DNA of 64,000 nt, taken from Strix aluco (lineage: Eukaryota > Chordata > Aves > Strigiformes > Strigidae). Location of the stretch: contig NC_133933.1 in NCBI RefSeq assembly GCF_031877795.1, forward strand, positions 93,765,552-93,829,551, read 5' to 3'. The notes beneath the pieces were generated by a model. It was not told where the DNA came from and ran no database searches. It saw nothing but the letters and a program-made list of their open reading frames with translations. The translations under genes and the position numbers were made by a program. Positions 1 to 11,939 of this stretch are shown here, in pieces; within the stretch, counting starts at the first letter, position 1; every line of letters starts with the position of its first letter.

Positions 1-3000
1 TGAAACCAGCATTTAATCCATAAAGTTGGAAATTAAATGGGAGGGGAGGGGTGGGAGAATGCTGCAACTGCAGCCAAAGGGCAGCTGAGTAATTTGTCTG
101 AAAATCAGCCCAACTTGGTTTCATCCAATGTTTTCAAACTCTTTCACATGGAAAAGAAGTAGAACCATAGCAACTGCAATAACTACAGTGTGTACATAAT
201 TGCCAAGAGGCACAGTCTTTGTAAAATATTTGTGTAGCTTTTCCCGTATAGCTGATCTTTTTTCTTAGCAGTAACAGCTGAAAGGTAAACCATTATCCAG
301 GCTTAGAGACATATTCCAAGTAGAAGGAATGAATGGTTCATCAGGAATACCTGCATAATAACTGGCATAAGATGCCACTTCTTTGGTGGAAATGAGTTGC
401 TGCTATTTGGTGAAGGCCTTCTGATGATGGGAACTGGAAGTATGACAGGAGAATACCTGTGCAAGGAACTTGGCTGTATCGGAACATTTTAGGGCTGAAT
501 AGATGTTTGGATAGGATGCCAGTTCAAGCCCTCCAGGGCCCATGGGAATGTGAGACCCACAGCACGTCTTGGAATGTATCTTCCATTAGAGCAACGCCAT
601 CCCTGCCAGTGGCTTGGGAGTGGCCTGCAGAGGACACAGCTGTCACCCCTGGGTCTGTCTGTGTTCCCTGGATAGAGGCTGAGAAACATTTCTCTGGCAC
701 CAAGACATTCTCCCAGAAGGTGAAGATAGTAGAGTAGACTCCAGCAATGAAATGACTTAGATCCTGTTACCATCCCCAAATGGACTTTGGTCCAGGCGAT
801 GAAGCTGTCGATCCTATTTATTCCCCTATGGCACTTACTCCTCCCCTGTCTAAAGACCACCAGAGCTGGTGGGGAAACCCTTGCCAGACCCCTGTTAAAT
901 ATTGCTTGTATTAAACACACTGCTAATCACTGCTGCAATAATTTCTAAACTTTCCATTAAATATTTCCAGCAGCTCTCACCCTTGCCAAAATCTCTTCTC
1001 TTACTGTCAGTGATCAAATCAGCACCAGTTTCAAGGGCACAGAGTTAAGATAATGCTGAGAACCTAGATTATAATATTTTACACACTTCTAATTTGGCCT
1101 GGTTCAACAGCTCTCTGGGGTAGAAAATACAACAGCTAATAGCAGAAACAGAACTAATTACTTATTTCAGAATTAATAAGTTGTGGCATAGTCTGTGAGT
1201 CATTTCCTTGCTGAACCAATTTTTTGTTACTCATCAAATTTGCTTTTGGAGTAATTATCTTGAAGACAGGAATAGACAGGGAGGTTTTTTCCCAGAACAA
1301 ATTTAAAGAGACATTAATGTCTTGTAAAACCACGTCCCGGATGATTCACTGATAACCTGCTACAAGCGTTTACAGAATGGAGTTTGTATAACACCACCAT
1401 AATCATGACAGTGAAAAACAATAGAAAATATTTATTGACATAGTATGTGCATTGTATAATATCTTAATATAGTAAAAGTTTGCATTTATTTTCCCAAATG
1501 AGTTGTCATTTTGTGCAGTTAAAAATATTTTTAAAACCCACATTTTTTGAAGTTTGCTACCAGTCTTTAAAAAGTTAAGAACATTAAAGAATCATCAAAG
1601 CTACCTCTGAAGGTTTTTAACCAAAATGCTATCTCGCACTCAGAGCAAAAGGCTGGTGCAACAGGGACTCAACTATGCTTCCAAATCCTTTGAGATTAGT
1701 GTGCAATTTTAAGCTTTCAATTTAACAATATTCTTTATTTTTTTTCCCCATTTATTCTTTAATCCAGGAATTTGTAGATGGAAGTATCTGCAATATTCTG
1801 TGCTTTAAAATTAGAAGCAGTTGATTAAATTTCTACAGAGACCAAACACAAGCACAAGGTATTTGAAAAAATTTATTGGCTAGAATGTAGGTACATGCAA
1901 AAAATAGAGCCAACATTTAAATGCTTCAAGTCTGAGATTTTTTTGTTTGTTGGGGTTTTTGGGGAAGGCGGGGATTGTTTTTTTTTTTCCAATGAGTAAC
2001 AGCCTTTACAGGAATCCCAACAAAATGTCAGGTTTGAAAAACTTTCAAGTGAAAGAAACTTCCTTTATTCACTACAATCTTGGTGACCCGGTGTGCTGGG
2101 AGGTTCATGCTACCAAGCCTTTTGGCCAGGACACAGACCTGTTGGTTCCCAAGCACCCTAAACAAGCACAAGTGTAATCCCTGTGATTTGGGGCAGGGAT
2201 TGTAGATCAGGGTCAAAATCCCCTGCCTGCTAGTTGTCCCTGCGAGAACCTGAGCCCTCTCACAGGCCTTTCCTTGGTGCTGTTGGCTGGTAAGAACAGC
2301 CTCATCTTTAACAGCAAAATGAGATTCTCCATGTAACTTGTGATTTTTACATCTTAATTTATACTGTTATGCCTTTTACTAGCTGCCTACTCTTTCTTAC
2401 AATAGGTCCCTCTCCAACCATTTCATCTGTTACTTTTCACACTTTCTTTATCCCTTGCATACCACTTCCATCTTCCTGGTCTTCCATACCGTCTACTTCT
2501 CTTGCTCTCTCTTTCTGTATTAACTGCTGTTTGCTGCCTGGTCATCCCTTATCAGCAGAATAGGAGGAACTTCCCAGCTGCTTCTCTCCTCCACATGTAG
2601 ATGAATTATTTTTTTACTTAAGCTATATTCTGTGCTGATTCATACTCCAGACAGACTCATAAATCTGCAAAATTTGGATGGTAAATTATAAACTGAGTCA
2701 AGGAGTTTCTTTAAGCAATTTTTAAAGCATTGGGTACTCTATACTTCATATAACAGCAATCATTTTGCTACCTAACATTGTGTTTTTCCTTTAAGATAAA
2801 TCAACTTTAGACTTAATTTTTCACATTGCAGATAATCCCCTTGACTTCCATCATATGTCTCAGAGCCCCAAATTAAATGCATGCACAAATGCCTTGCAGA
2901 AGCTGGTCTGGGTGTGTTAATGGTTTGTATATGAGGATTATCTTTGGCCTGGGAAAAACTTGCTTCTTAACATTACAAATTGCCAACAGCCCCCTAGCAG

Positions 3001-5487
3001 AAAGGGGATTTGACTGAGTTTGTTTTTTCCTAAAGCCAGGAATACAGTTAAAGAAAAAGATCTATTATGGCAACTCTTATGGAAAAGCATTAGTACTGAT
3101 GAAAACAAATGTACAGCCTGGTACTTGAAAGAAGGAAAAATCCTTTGGGGAAATATCACAACAGCTCTGTCCCCTTCTGGGCTGGGAACCAGCCTTGATG
3201 CTGGTGTCCTAGACAACAGCAGATCTGATCTACTAAGAACACCCCCTCCTCATATTTTCTCATTGATAACTAGATACTGACTGCAGTTTTTTTAAGGAAA
3301 TCTGAGATGATCACAGCTCAGAAATTCTCATCCCATTTGCAGTGGCTGGTACTAAGAGGTGGGACATTGACCTCCTGGGGTTGTGTGTAAGTACACAATT
3401 TATGAACTATTTCAGAAGTCCCTGTAGTAAGCAGTCACAATGCCTACATAAAGCATTTCCTTCTCTATTAGGCCAAGTGACAGACTGAAATGTTGCCTGG
3501 CATTTTGCCCATGTCTTCTTGTGCCTGAAGGTGCTGATCCACTCAAAACAGCACATGCTCTACAAGCCCCTATATTTGCATGTGTTTGTGCATGTGCACT
3601 CAGACACAGAGGCTTGAATATATATATAGTTTTGATTAATTTTTGTGTTGCTCTGGTCAGCCTCTTTAATCTCTTAGTATCATAAAATGAGGCACTGAGC
3701 ATCTAATATTTATCCTCTGAGGATAAACATTTGTTATCAGCCTGGTATGAGAACTTCAGGTCATGGCTGAGGTATTTATAGTGGATGATTATTATAACAA
3801 GACCATTTGAAAGCTGACATCAACATTTGTCATTCCTACCTTGTCCCTGATTTCCAAACTAATAAAGAACTAGATTGTATTTCTGCTCCTAAGGAGTACA
3901 CCTAAATAAGACTCACCAAAACAAGGAATTTACTAAGCCACCTTATCTTGATCAGTTTTGGACCCAAATCAACAATGAGAATAATTGTTACAAAATCCAT
4001 GGACCTAGGTTTAATGATTAATGTTTTGGTACCTTTGGATTAACGATGTGGTACCTTATTTGTCACAGTAACTATGGAAAAAGGCACTTAAGACAAACAT
4101 TACAGAGCCAACTAAAGAGTATTGTGGGCCTGTTGCATAGAGTGAGAGTATTAAATACCCGACTGAGGTGATTTAAAATTGCTGTCAGCGAAGCCATACG
4201 TCTTAATAGAGATGTTAAGAACAATAAAAAATAATTAACCTTAAAATCTTAGACATTGATTTCTAAACTTTAAAAATTATTATTAGTTTTCTGCAAACAA
4301 TCACACAAAATTAAAAAAAAAAAAAAAGTTAAGTGTTCCCTGGAAATGCTGACGTTAAAAGAAAAAGTTCCTTTTAAAGTGACATCTCTTCCAATTAACA
4401 AAATATTGTTAGACTTATGTTATGGAAGCAAGCCTTAAATTTTTATGCTTTGGCGATAACATGACAGAGAAAGTTGCCTGCACATTCAAAGTGTCAGGTT
4501 TATGTTTTTAATTGTCTACAAAAAGTGGGTTATTAACAATGATCTTATTTCATCAAAGGATATTACAAGTATATTTTTAAAATGCCAACAAACAAATAGT
4601 ATTTTAAAATCTTGTTATATCTTTTCTTCTGCACAGGAAGAAAATGTATTTTGGTCAGCATAAACTTATGATCAAAAAAATGAAACATTGTAGCAGTGAA
4701 TAATCTTAAAAGTATTGAAACCCAAAGGGTATGATCAGAAATACACAGTATCATTTTATGTTATTAGATTAATGTAGCACCATAACAATCCTGTGTGCTT
4801 CAAAATTTTGATATAAAATTAAAGATACAGACTTGTGTAGCAATCAACAATTTTTTAAAAGGTGATTTGTGTTTATAGGTGTGTAAAAGTGAAGCTCACT
4901 TTGTGTTTTCATTAAATATATGGTTCAGCAAACATATGGAACCAAATTATTTGCTAACTACTGCTGCTACCTAACAAGATACCTGTTATAATGTACAGGA
5001 TAGTTCTTCTACCATTCAGAAGGTGGTATAAGTTAGTTGGGAGAAATTTTTAATTTAACCTTGTAACTCGCGTTGAGGTTGAGTTTGAATATGGCATGAT
5101 TAAAACTACCCATTTTGCAAAACCATATAAAGCCAAACTAAAATACTGCTATCCAACTCCCAGTATAATACATACTATCCTATCTATGAAGCTGAACTCA
5201 TATAAAAGTAATTTATAAAATCTGCAAAAATGGTTAGCACCCAAAAATTCGATCATCTGTGAAGCTCTAAATGATTGTCAGGTAGTCACTTCAGAAGTCA
5301 GTGACTTCTCCCAATGATAAAGCTAAACATTTGACTAGAAACTAAACCTACAGCTCTCCAAATACTAATTGGAATGCAAATGCATGTGTTTAAGACTTCT
5401 ATAGCTTCTCAAATAAGATTTAAAGGCATTAAATTGTGTCCTGATGTTTCTTCTTCTTCCAAACATGGGAACTTCTATGTTCATTAA
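1..5487. other. AT-rich sequence downstream of PRSS35, no gene seen
   Basis: No reading frame here resembles a known protein, and I see no exon of SNAP91, the expected convergent neighbour. The stretch 430-930 is GC-richer than its flanks and carries a 143-codon open frame on the minus strand (489-920) that I do not recognise. A second GC-richer patch lies near 2,070-2,290. Either could be an old, decayed repeat. A 15-base A run lies at 4,313-4,327. Confidence 0.6.
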
Positions 5488-5493
5488 TTTATT
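5488..5493 (-). terminator. Candidate PRSS35 polyadenylation signal
   Basis: An AATAAA hexamer on the minus strand lies about 650 bases past the PRSS35 stop codon, in AT-rich sequence without other features. It is the first clear canonical hexamer I noted downstream. The real 3' end could lie elsewhere. Confidence 0.3.
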
Positions 5494-6142
5494 TTTGCTG
5501 GTTTTACTGAGCGATGAAGTGAAACTTGTCTTTAAGGTCTAACCCTCAGCTACAGAAATTTGGAATTTCCATGGTAGTGTTCCTGCAGCAACCAGAGGAG
5601 GAAGTTTTCCAAACTAACAAGCATGAACTAGACTGCTGCTTCTCAACATGGAGCTGTGGTCTTTAAAGAATGCCAAAATAATGTCTTGGTCTCATGCAGT
5701 TCTCTGGATCATTCTGCACATACAGTAATGTGCTGTATGCACAACCTGCATTTGAAGAATTGGAACAGAACCCTGAGAAAAGCAAATCCATTGGAAGAAT
5801 AGGTGTTGTCTAATAATACCAGTTTGAGATGTTTCAATCCTTCCCTTGGGAAAAAAAATGATGAACAGGTGTCGTAATTTTTTTTTTTTTCTAATGTGAA
5901 TGATTTGAAATTATCACAATTGCAAACATAAATATAGTTTGGGATTTTAAGTGCATATCTAGGGTTGATTACAATTAGAAATATTTTGTTTGACAATTCT
6001 ACCCATCCCTCAGCAATTCAGCATTCCTCAAGCTTTGAGTTCAAAAACATTCTGACGTGGAGTGATGTTCTTCCAGTAACTGCTGCGGCAGACTTTCACT
6101 CTATGGTAATACGGGTGCTAAACGAGTCAGGTTCAGCTCTCT

Positions 6143-7384
6143 TCAGCCTTGTGTGCAATTCTCATCATTCCCATGTATCCAGAAGCAAATCTGGGCATAT
6201 TTGAGAGGAGTAATTCTTACTGCTACATTGTAATCCTGCTGTTCACCATTGACATCCACCCACTGATGGCCTGAGTAAACAGCGATGATCTTGCGTTTCC
6301 ACTTCTTTTTGTTCGGCTCTTTAAGACGGAGATAGACACCAGATCCCGTGGAACCGGGCTCAGCATCACAGTACTGATAGAAGAGATCGTTGGACTCATC
6401 AGAAATGCTACAAAATCTATAGACCAGCTGCCCAGACCGATCATTGTCAAAACCTGAGAAGTGGATCATGCTCCCAGGCATCATTTTGATCGTTGGGCTG
6501 ATTCCCAGCTCCATGTATTTCCTTTTGTGTGGACGCTTGAGCTCAAGAACAGCATAATCATAATCCAGGGCAATATCCCCAGAGACACCCTTAAACCAGC
6601 CTTTCGGGATGTGGGTACTCTTCACCCTGGTCCACTGGAAGGAGGGCATGCCATCTGAAGTCCCCTGCTTCCTCCCAGATCTCCTCTGCTTTCTCCCACC
6701 ACCTTTGGATTGTCGCCTTAGTTCTGTGGCAACTTCGGGATCCTCTTGGGCCGCAGAAACCTCTCTCCTACTTCTTTTAGCACCTTTGCGTTTCCTGCCT
6801 TCGCCTCTGGATTTCGCCTTCATCAGGCCCACCCTCAGTCTTTTGCTGCCCTTAACATAATCCTTGCCGTTGTGCAGACAGTGGGCAGCTGTCAACACGT
6901 GCTTGGGGGAGATGAGAATGCCACTACAGCCGGTGGAGATCTTCACAGCTGTGTTGAACGGAAAGTTGGTCATAAACCGCTTGTCATAGATGCTGAACCT
7001 ACTGTCTGTTCCATATATCTGCCTCTTCTTTCTCAAAGACTTTCGTGTGGTTGTGTTTCCAGCTGGGTCAAGCCCTAGTCCAAGGACATTCACTTCAGTC
7101 AGGGTCCGTGTGCCGTTTTCAAAAACGGTCTCATAGGATAAAAGGTCCTTCAAGTCAGACAAGTTTGGCACCGGCAATTTTCTTTGACATTCAATTCCAC
7201 ATACACTGTTCAGCTCTAATTTGGTTTTTGCTTCAAATTTAGGGCTGTCAAGGGAGAAAGTTCTTTCGCTCACAATCTGGGGAATTTTCTTTAAGTGCCA
7301 AGTAAAATCTTGCTCAGTTTCTGTTCCATTGGTGAGACCCAATATAGGTATGAAAAATATGAATAGCAGTAACATGTGTTCCAT
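6143..7384 (-). CDS. PRSS35: PRSS35, inactive serine protease 35 (complete coding exon)
   Basis: The 413-residue reading frame matches my memory of vertebrate PRSS35 along its whole length, and human PRSS35 is also 413 residues. Seen: a hydrophobic signal peptide (residues 1 to about 19), a propeptide-like region, a furin-like RKKR at 118-121 followed by QIYGTDSRFS, and a trypsin-fold domain with TAAHC (His168) and DYDYA (probable catalytic Asp276). The active-site motif reads GSTGSG, so Thr346 stands where trypsins have Ser; this substitution is typical of PRSS35 and implies a pseudoprotease. A very basic insert (about 190-245) and sequons at N19, N74, N90, N110 and N409 are visible. The start at 7,384 is chosen because the frame upstream (to 7,447) crosses a strong splice acceptor and because MEHMLL begins the signal peptide. 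All coding lies in one exon. The family is secreted and, in mammals, linked to ovary and matrix remodelling; the substrate is unknown. Confidence 0.97.
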   Translation of the reverse strand: MEHMLLLFIFFIPILGLTNGTETEQDFTWHLKKIPQIVSERTFSLDSPKFEAKTKLELNSVCGIECQRKLPVPNLSDLKDLLSYETVFENGTRTLTEVNVLGLGLDPAGNTTTRKSLRKKRQIYGTDSRFSIYDKRFMTNFPFNTAVKISTGCSGILISPKHVLTAAHCLHNGKDYVKGSKRLRVGLMKAKSRGEGRKRKGAKRSRREVSAAQEDPEVATELRRQSKGGGRKQRRSGRKQGTSDGMPSFQWTRVKSTHIPKGWFKGVSGDIALDYDYAVLELKRPHKRKYMELGISPTIKMMPGSMIHFSGFDNDRSGQLVYRFCSISDESNDLFYQYCDAEPGSTGSGVYLRLKEPNKKKWKRKIIAVYSGHQWVDVNGEQQDYNVAVRITPLKYAQICFWIHGNDENCTQG

Positions 7385-7402
7385 TTTATCTATTTTTTTT
7401 CT
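7385..7402 (-). other. PRSS35: PRSS35 splice acceptor and exonic 5' UTR
   Basis: Read on the minus strand, a pyrimidine-rich run ends in TTGTTTTAG (AG at 7,402-7,401). It is followed by 16 bases of A-rich leader and then the ATG. This places the start of the coding exon at 7,400 and means at least one non-coding 5' exon lies upstream (higher coordinates). It also shows that the in-frame ATG at 7,447 lies in the intron. Confidence 0.75.
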
Positions 7403-7659
7403 AAAACAAGAAAGAGAGATTTGAAAATATGCGTTGGAAATATACACAGTTATCTTAGTATCTTCAAAGTATAATCATGCAATATTAGCACTGACATCAG
7501 TGGAACAGAATTTAACACTCTGCTCAGAATAGAAGTGCCTCAGATATTCCCTGTATTGCCTCTGACGCTTCCAACGGTCTCTAGAAAGATGGGCGCAGAC
7601 GAGTCAGCCAGCATCCATACTGAGTTACCAACTGGAAGGTGGAAACAGCTGAGTTTTAC

Positions 7660-7727
7660 CTGCTTTTCCCTCAGTGGGGCAGTAGTCTGAGTCATTCCAC
7701 TCTGTACAGTGCTCTGGTTTTATTTAT
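7660..7727 (-). promoter_or_regulatory. Candidate proximal PRSS35 promoter and short exon 1
   Basis: On the minus strand an ATAAATA box (7,727-7,721) is followed about 30 bases later by a possible start near 7,695. An AP-1 consensus TGACTCA sits at 7,694-7,688, and a strong donor CAG|GTAAAA has its exon end at 7,660. Joined to the acceptor at 7,401 this would give a 34-base non-coding exon and a 259-base intron. All parts are short motifs, so chance is possible. The GC-rich islands at 11.9-14.0 kb are the competing location for the first exon. Confidence 0.25.
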
Positions 7728-8518
7728 CATGTAGGAATGCAATTATGTTTTAGCTACCGGTTGTAGGTAGAACATGGTTGAAAACCACCAATGTATTCAA
7801 AAGTCACATTCAAAAGCTGGGATCCAGGCAGAGGGGGGCAGACAGACTATACTCATGAGGCTTAGAAACCCTTAGGAAACCAGACCAGTTCTTTCATGTA
7901 ATGGCCAAAAAGTGGCAGCTTTAAGTGACCTAAAAGTTACCAATGGTTCTGCATTACCCACCCAGCTAAGATTTGTGAATCTGCCTGCTATGGAAAATGG
8001 CACTTCGCTAATTGGTCTCCCAAGGAACCAACCTAGAAAGATCTCCTTTCCCCTTTCAAAATTTATGTTGTCTGGATGTGACAGGTGGAGCAATTTGGGC
8101 ACCTAAACAAGGTGGCAAGTCCTATTTCAGCTTCGGCTACTCTGAAAGGCATGGGCCTCCTGCAGATCCTGCGTTACCCTTTGTGCCACGACCACCAAAA
8201 CCTCATTCATTTCCTATGGGTGGGTGTCTGAATTTCCCTCAGGATGTCAGAGAATTTCAAAATCCATGGTTGAAGGGGACAGATGAGTAAGAAAATAGAA
8301 GGTTGCTGGTCTAGAGGAGTCTCCTGGTTATATACATGCAGGAAAGCCCAGCCAAGTAGGAAGGACAAGTCCACTGGCTCATCACATGCCTTTTTCCTGC
8401 AGGATCCCACAAAGACTGCAGGAGCTGTGCTGTCTGCGCCTTATGGTCACATGTGGAAGGCCCCACCTAGATGGGGTGATGCACCACACAAAGAGCTAAT
8501 ACTTTAAATGGGAAAGAC

Positions 8519-8640
8519 AAAAAGCACTATTATTCCCATCTGTAGTTGGGAAACACGCAGAAAGAATGCAAAATTGTTAGAAGTCTGTGGCAGAGCCAGA
8601 AACTGAACCCAGAAGACTTGATTCTGAGCTCAAAACATTA
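8519..8640 (+). repeat. MIR-like SINE fragment
   Basis: The order of phrases follows the MIR / core-SINE consensus as I know it: ATTATTCCCATCTGTAG, then GGGAAAC, then GTGGCAGAGCCAGAAACTGA and ACCCAGAAGACTTGATTCTG. The similarity is diverged and patchy, as expected for an ancient amniote SINE. No target-site duplication is visible. Confidence 0.5.
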
Positions 8641-8837
8641 CTGAAAAGGCCATTTTTCTCCTTTGGCAGGAGTGATGTCAGTGGCATTAACTAACTACTG
8701 GCTGCTGCCATTGGGAAAGTTGCGATCCACTCATATATCCTTCATTCCAGTTACATGGAAACCTCAGCTGTGCAGAAAGAAACGGCCTATGATTAATCTT
8801 TAAAAGCCAAGCAATTCAAGGATATGTATGTGGTTAA

Positions 8838-8875
8838 GCTCTGGTTTACACTGTAATGGCAGTGTAAACCAGGGC
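8838..8875. repeat. Short inverted repeat (hairpin)
   Basis: Arms CTGGTTTACACTG (8,841-8,853) and CAGTGTAAACCAG (8,860-8,872) are perfect reverse complements around a six-base loop. Pairing extends outward to 8,838 and 8,875 with one G-T wobble. It resembles the palindromic 'TTTACAC...GTGTAAA' cores of old sauropsid DNA-transposon relics, but I cannot assign a family. Confidence 0.6.
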
Positions 8876-9680
8876 AAAGATAACTGCTTTCCTTTTCTTG
8901 AGCTTAGTTTAGAATAAGTACTGCTATCCAGTGAAACAGCCTGGTTACAAGCTAGCTAAAGATCTAGCATGAAAAAAGAGAAGTATGTGTGCAACATGGA
9001 AAAAGAAGTGGTAACATCACTTTAAAAACTGTATAATGGACCAACGACTCCTATAATTTTGAGGCATCTTCACCATATAGACATAGTTTTTGTCTATGAG
9101 AGGTAACAGCTATCACTTTTTAGCTAAACACTACAGTTCAAACACAGCTTGTTGCTTCTGATGCCAGATTCAAAGGGTGGTTTTGTTTTAACATAATTTT
9201 TGACACTTTTCACCTTTGCTTGCATGGAACACCAACTTTGACATGGAGCTGACTTACTAGGATATACATAAACCACATTTTACAATACAGTATAAAGATA
9301 CCCACCCTGGCTTTAAAGTAGCTAACTCAGGTTTTGGAGAAGATATGTGGACTTCAATAAGACGTCTGGAGATTACAGTGAGTCACAGGCCTAAGCTCGG
9401 TGGTGTATGCAGTCATACTGAAAGATATCTGAAGGTTTTGAAAAGAGAGCAGAGTCATCCTAGGTGCAAGATTTTGCAGAGAGACACCAGTTGACCATAC
9501 CAGACTAGGTTACTGGCATAGCAGAAGGCACATATTTAAACATTAACCTTTATATACAAAGTTACCTTCAGAGTATTGTTTTGGTTATTACTCAATTAGT
9601 ACTAAATTTGAAGAGGAATGATAATTTTACAAATCTATGGATAAATGATAAGGTGTCAAAATAAAGAAATACTATGATGA

Positions 9681-10062
9681 GAACATATGAATAGCTTTCC
9701 TGGACTGACCAAAGGTCCACTTTGCCTAAAATCCTGTTTCTGACACTGGCCAAATGAAGATGCCTAGGGTAGAGCACAAGAATAGGGCAACCATGTCTGT
9801 CCCTCCTCCCTCATAGTCTCTTCCCTTACAACCAGTTGCACCTCATGGACTTCAAACCAGAGGCAGTATCTGTAGTGTGAAGCAACCTCAGTGGATTTCT
9901 CGTCCATAGTTGCCCAGTCTTCCCTTGAACCCATATAAAATTTTGTATTCACAATGTTCTGCCTCAGGATGTTCCACAGCTTAACTACATGTTGTATGAG
10001 GAAAGATCTCCTTTTCTTTATTTTCAGCCTGTCGCAAACTAGCATGGTTTGATGATAAATAA
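9681..10062 (-). mobile_element. CR1 LINE 3'-end fragment (older subfamily)
   Basis: Read on the minus strand the 3' terminus is GGACCTTTGGTCAGTCCAGG, close to the 'ctagatggacctttggtctgac' tail of older amniote CR1 families. Further in, the block around 9,900-10,040 matches the CR1 phrases for the last ORF2 segment ('...cctcctttt...', 'gttccacag...ttaactatg'). It is a 5'-truncated, diverged copy with no usable reading frame. Confidence 0.75.
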
Positions 10063-11938
10063 TGTGTTATTAATGCAGAAAAGCTGGTTTTAATTTGCTT
10101 TGCCCCAATATAGCTGTTGAGCAGATACAAGGTGTGAAGAAACCCCATTCTTCTGTCAGGCTCGAGAACGCCTTTTCTATGTTCTTTCCTAGAATACTCC
10201 TCCCTTTCTTAGCCCTTCCTCAGGGTCTGGGTATTTGATATTTCTCTGTAGCCGAATTTTGTGATCCCTAAGGAAAGTTCATTCACTAACTGCTAGTTCA
10301 TATACAAGTCTTAGAGGTGCCTGTGTTGATGTCATTCCACTGCGATGGCTGAAGTCTTCCCAGCTGGACCCATAACTAACTTCACTTTATAGAGAGACTT
10401 TCTGCAAGCAAATGGGTGGAGTACTATGGCTCCCTTCCGCCACTCTTTAAAAAGAAAAAACCAAAACACACAACCCTCAATAGATGCACTGGAGCCTCCC
10501 ATTTGAAATACTATACTGAAGTGCTCACTGCTTACAAAGGCAGACTTGGAAGCCAAGATTTTCATAATTTATAATGAACCACTTGTTGCTTGTAATGAAC
10601 TAACTACACTTCAGCAGAACTGGAAGAAGTCCAAGCCGAGGAACTTGATGAAAATGGTAATTCTCATTACAGACCAGAGCAGTGGTCCTACTAGGCAGCA
10701 CTGTCATTTACATCCATGCACTTAAACTCTGTTTACTAACTCAATCTTCACTGTTTAAGCAAAGCCAGCTTCAAGCATTGGCAATGTCAGCTGTTGCTAT
10801 GGCCCAATACAGGTTGCCAGCAAGGGGGCAACACAGGGGTTCCTCTTGCCAGATGATGAGGATGGAAATGTGTAGATGGCTGCAAAGACACCTTTGCAGG
10901 GTGAGAGAAGAGGAGAGAGAATACAGCCTCCAGAGGAAGGAAGAAAGGCCACGAGAAGGCTGCAAGCTGGAGGCAAGAAAAAACCCTCAACATCTCACTC
11001 ACGCTTTCTGCCACGCTGTTCTCCACTCTTCCTCCAAACCCCAAGCTGCTCTGCCCTCTCCTTTCCTTTGCTCCTTTCCCATACAAATTTTGGGTTAGCT
11101 TACAGTAATTAGAAGCCTTGAGATAGCTCTGTCTTTATGGTAGAATGAATTGCTTCAGAGAAGACAGAAGAAGATGGAAACTAGAAAGCTCCATGAAAAT
11201 GTTGAAATCCTTCCTCCAGTTTTCAAACACAGCTGGTAATGGTGAGGACTCCCTGTTTGGTGGCATGCCAGCTGCCAGGCATATGTATACAATTAAAAGC
11301 ATTTTCAGTCCTTCTTACTTCTTGCTTCCAACATCAAATCTTTCTGCATTCAGAAGAGAAATGTCCTAACTTTTCAGGATATCCTTCAAATATTTTGTCA
11401 GTATAACTCATCTTACTCCAGCATAATGCATCTCAAATGCTCAGGGGAAGGCTTGTAGTCAAGCAGAACTAGAATACTTTCTCTTCAGGCTACCCCTGAG
11501 TGAATATATATGTCAGTGCAGCTCAGACAGAAAAGTTGTGTCAAGCTACCTGGCAGCGTTTCATCTCGGTCTGTTCAGTGCAGCCTCTGCTCTGGGCTTT
11601 CCTTATTGTAGGAAAGTCAGCACATCTCAAACTAAGCTTACATAATTTTAAATGCAATTTTCAGACCATAAAATACTAGAGGCTGCTACACTAACCAGCA
11701 CCTTTAACAGCTTTTGGCCTTATTCTTGAAACAGCCTGAACGTTGGAATTCACAGTTCTACTCTGACAAAGCAAAATAGAGAACGAATTTTGGAAGAAAC
11801 CATTACCCTAACCTTATCCACCACTGCCCCCTTCACTCCTCCGGGTGTGCTCACTCTATATATTGGCGCATAGATTTCGCCCTGCCTGACGGAGAAAGCC
11901 CCGCTGCGACTCCTGGCTCTTACATAATTTCAGCAGCT
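10063..11938. other. Flank between CR1 copy and GC-rich island
   Basis: No recognisable gene. Open frames of 60-138 codons at 10,682-11,112 overlap on both strands and in several frames, a sign of chance. A TATATA core at about 11,856, next to CCAAT on the minus strand, lies at the edge of the GC-rich island and could mark a promoter in either direction. Confidence 0.45.
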
Positions 11939-11939
11939 T

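Larger units (their letters stand above)
7728..9680. other. PRSS35 upstream flank, no gene seen
   Basis: Apart from the SINE-like fragment near 8.5 kb and the hairpin near 8.85 kb, listed separately, I see no coding or RNA gene. Short open frames at 7,872-8,507 overlap on both strands and have no protein-like character I recognise. Confidence 0.55.

Noticed and set aside
2028-2216. Processed pseudogene of a ribosomal protein on the minus strand
   Set aside because: The peptide has a vaguely ribosomal look (basic, 'VCVLAKRLG') and an AATAAA-like context, but I could not match it to any specific protein.
7385-7447. N-terminal extension of PRSS35 from the upstream in-frame ATG
   Set aside because: The extension crosses a strong splice acceptor, has no signal-peptide character and makes the protein longer than the family's 413 residues.
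10805-10835. CTCF site in 'CCAGCAAGGGGGCAAC'
   Set aside because: It resembles the core only with a shifted base; aligned without gaps it mismatches key positions.
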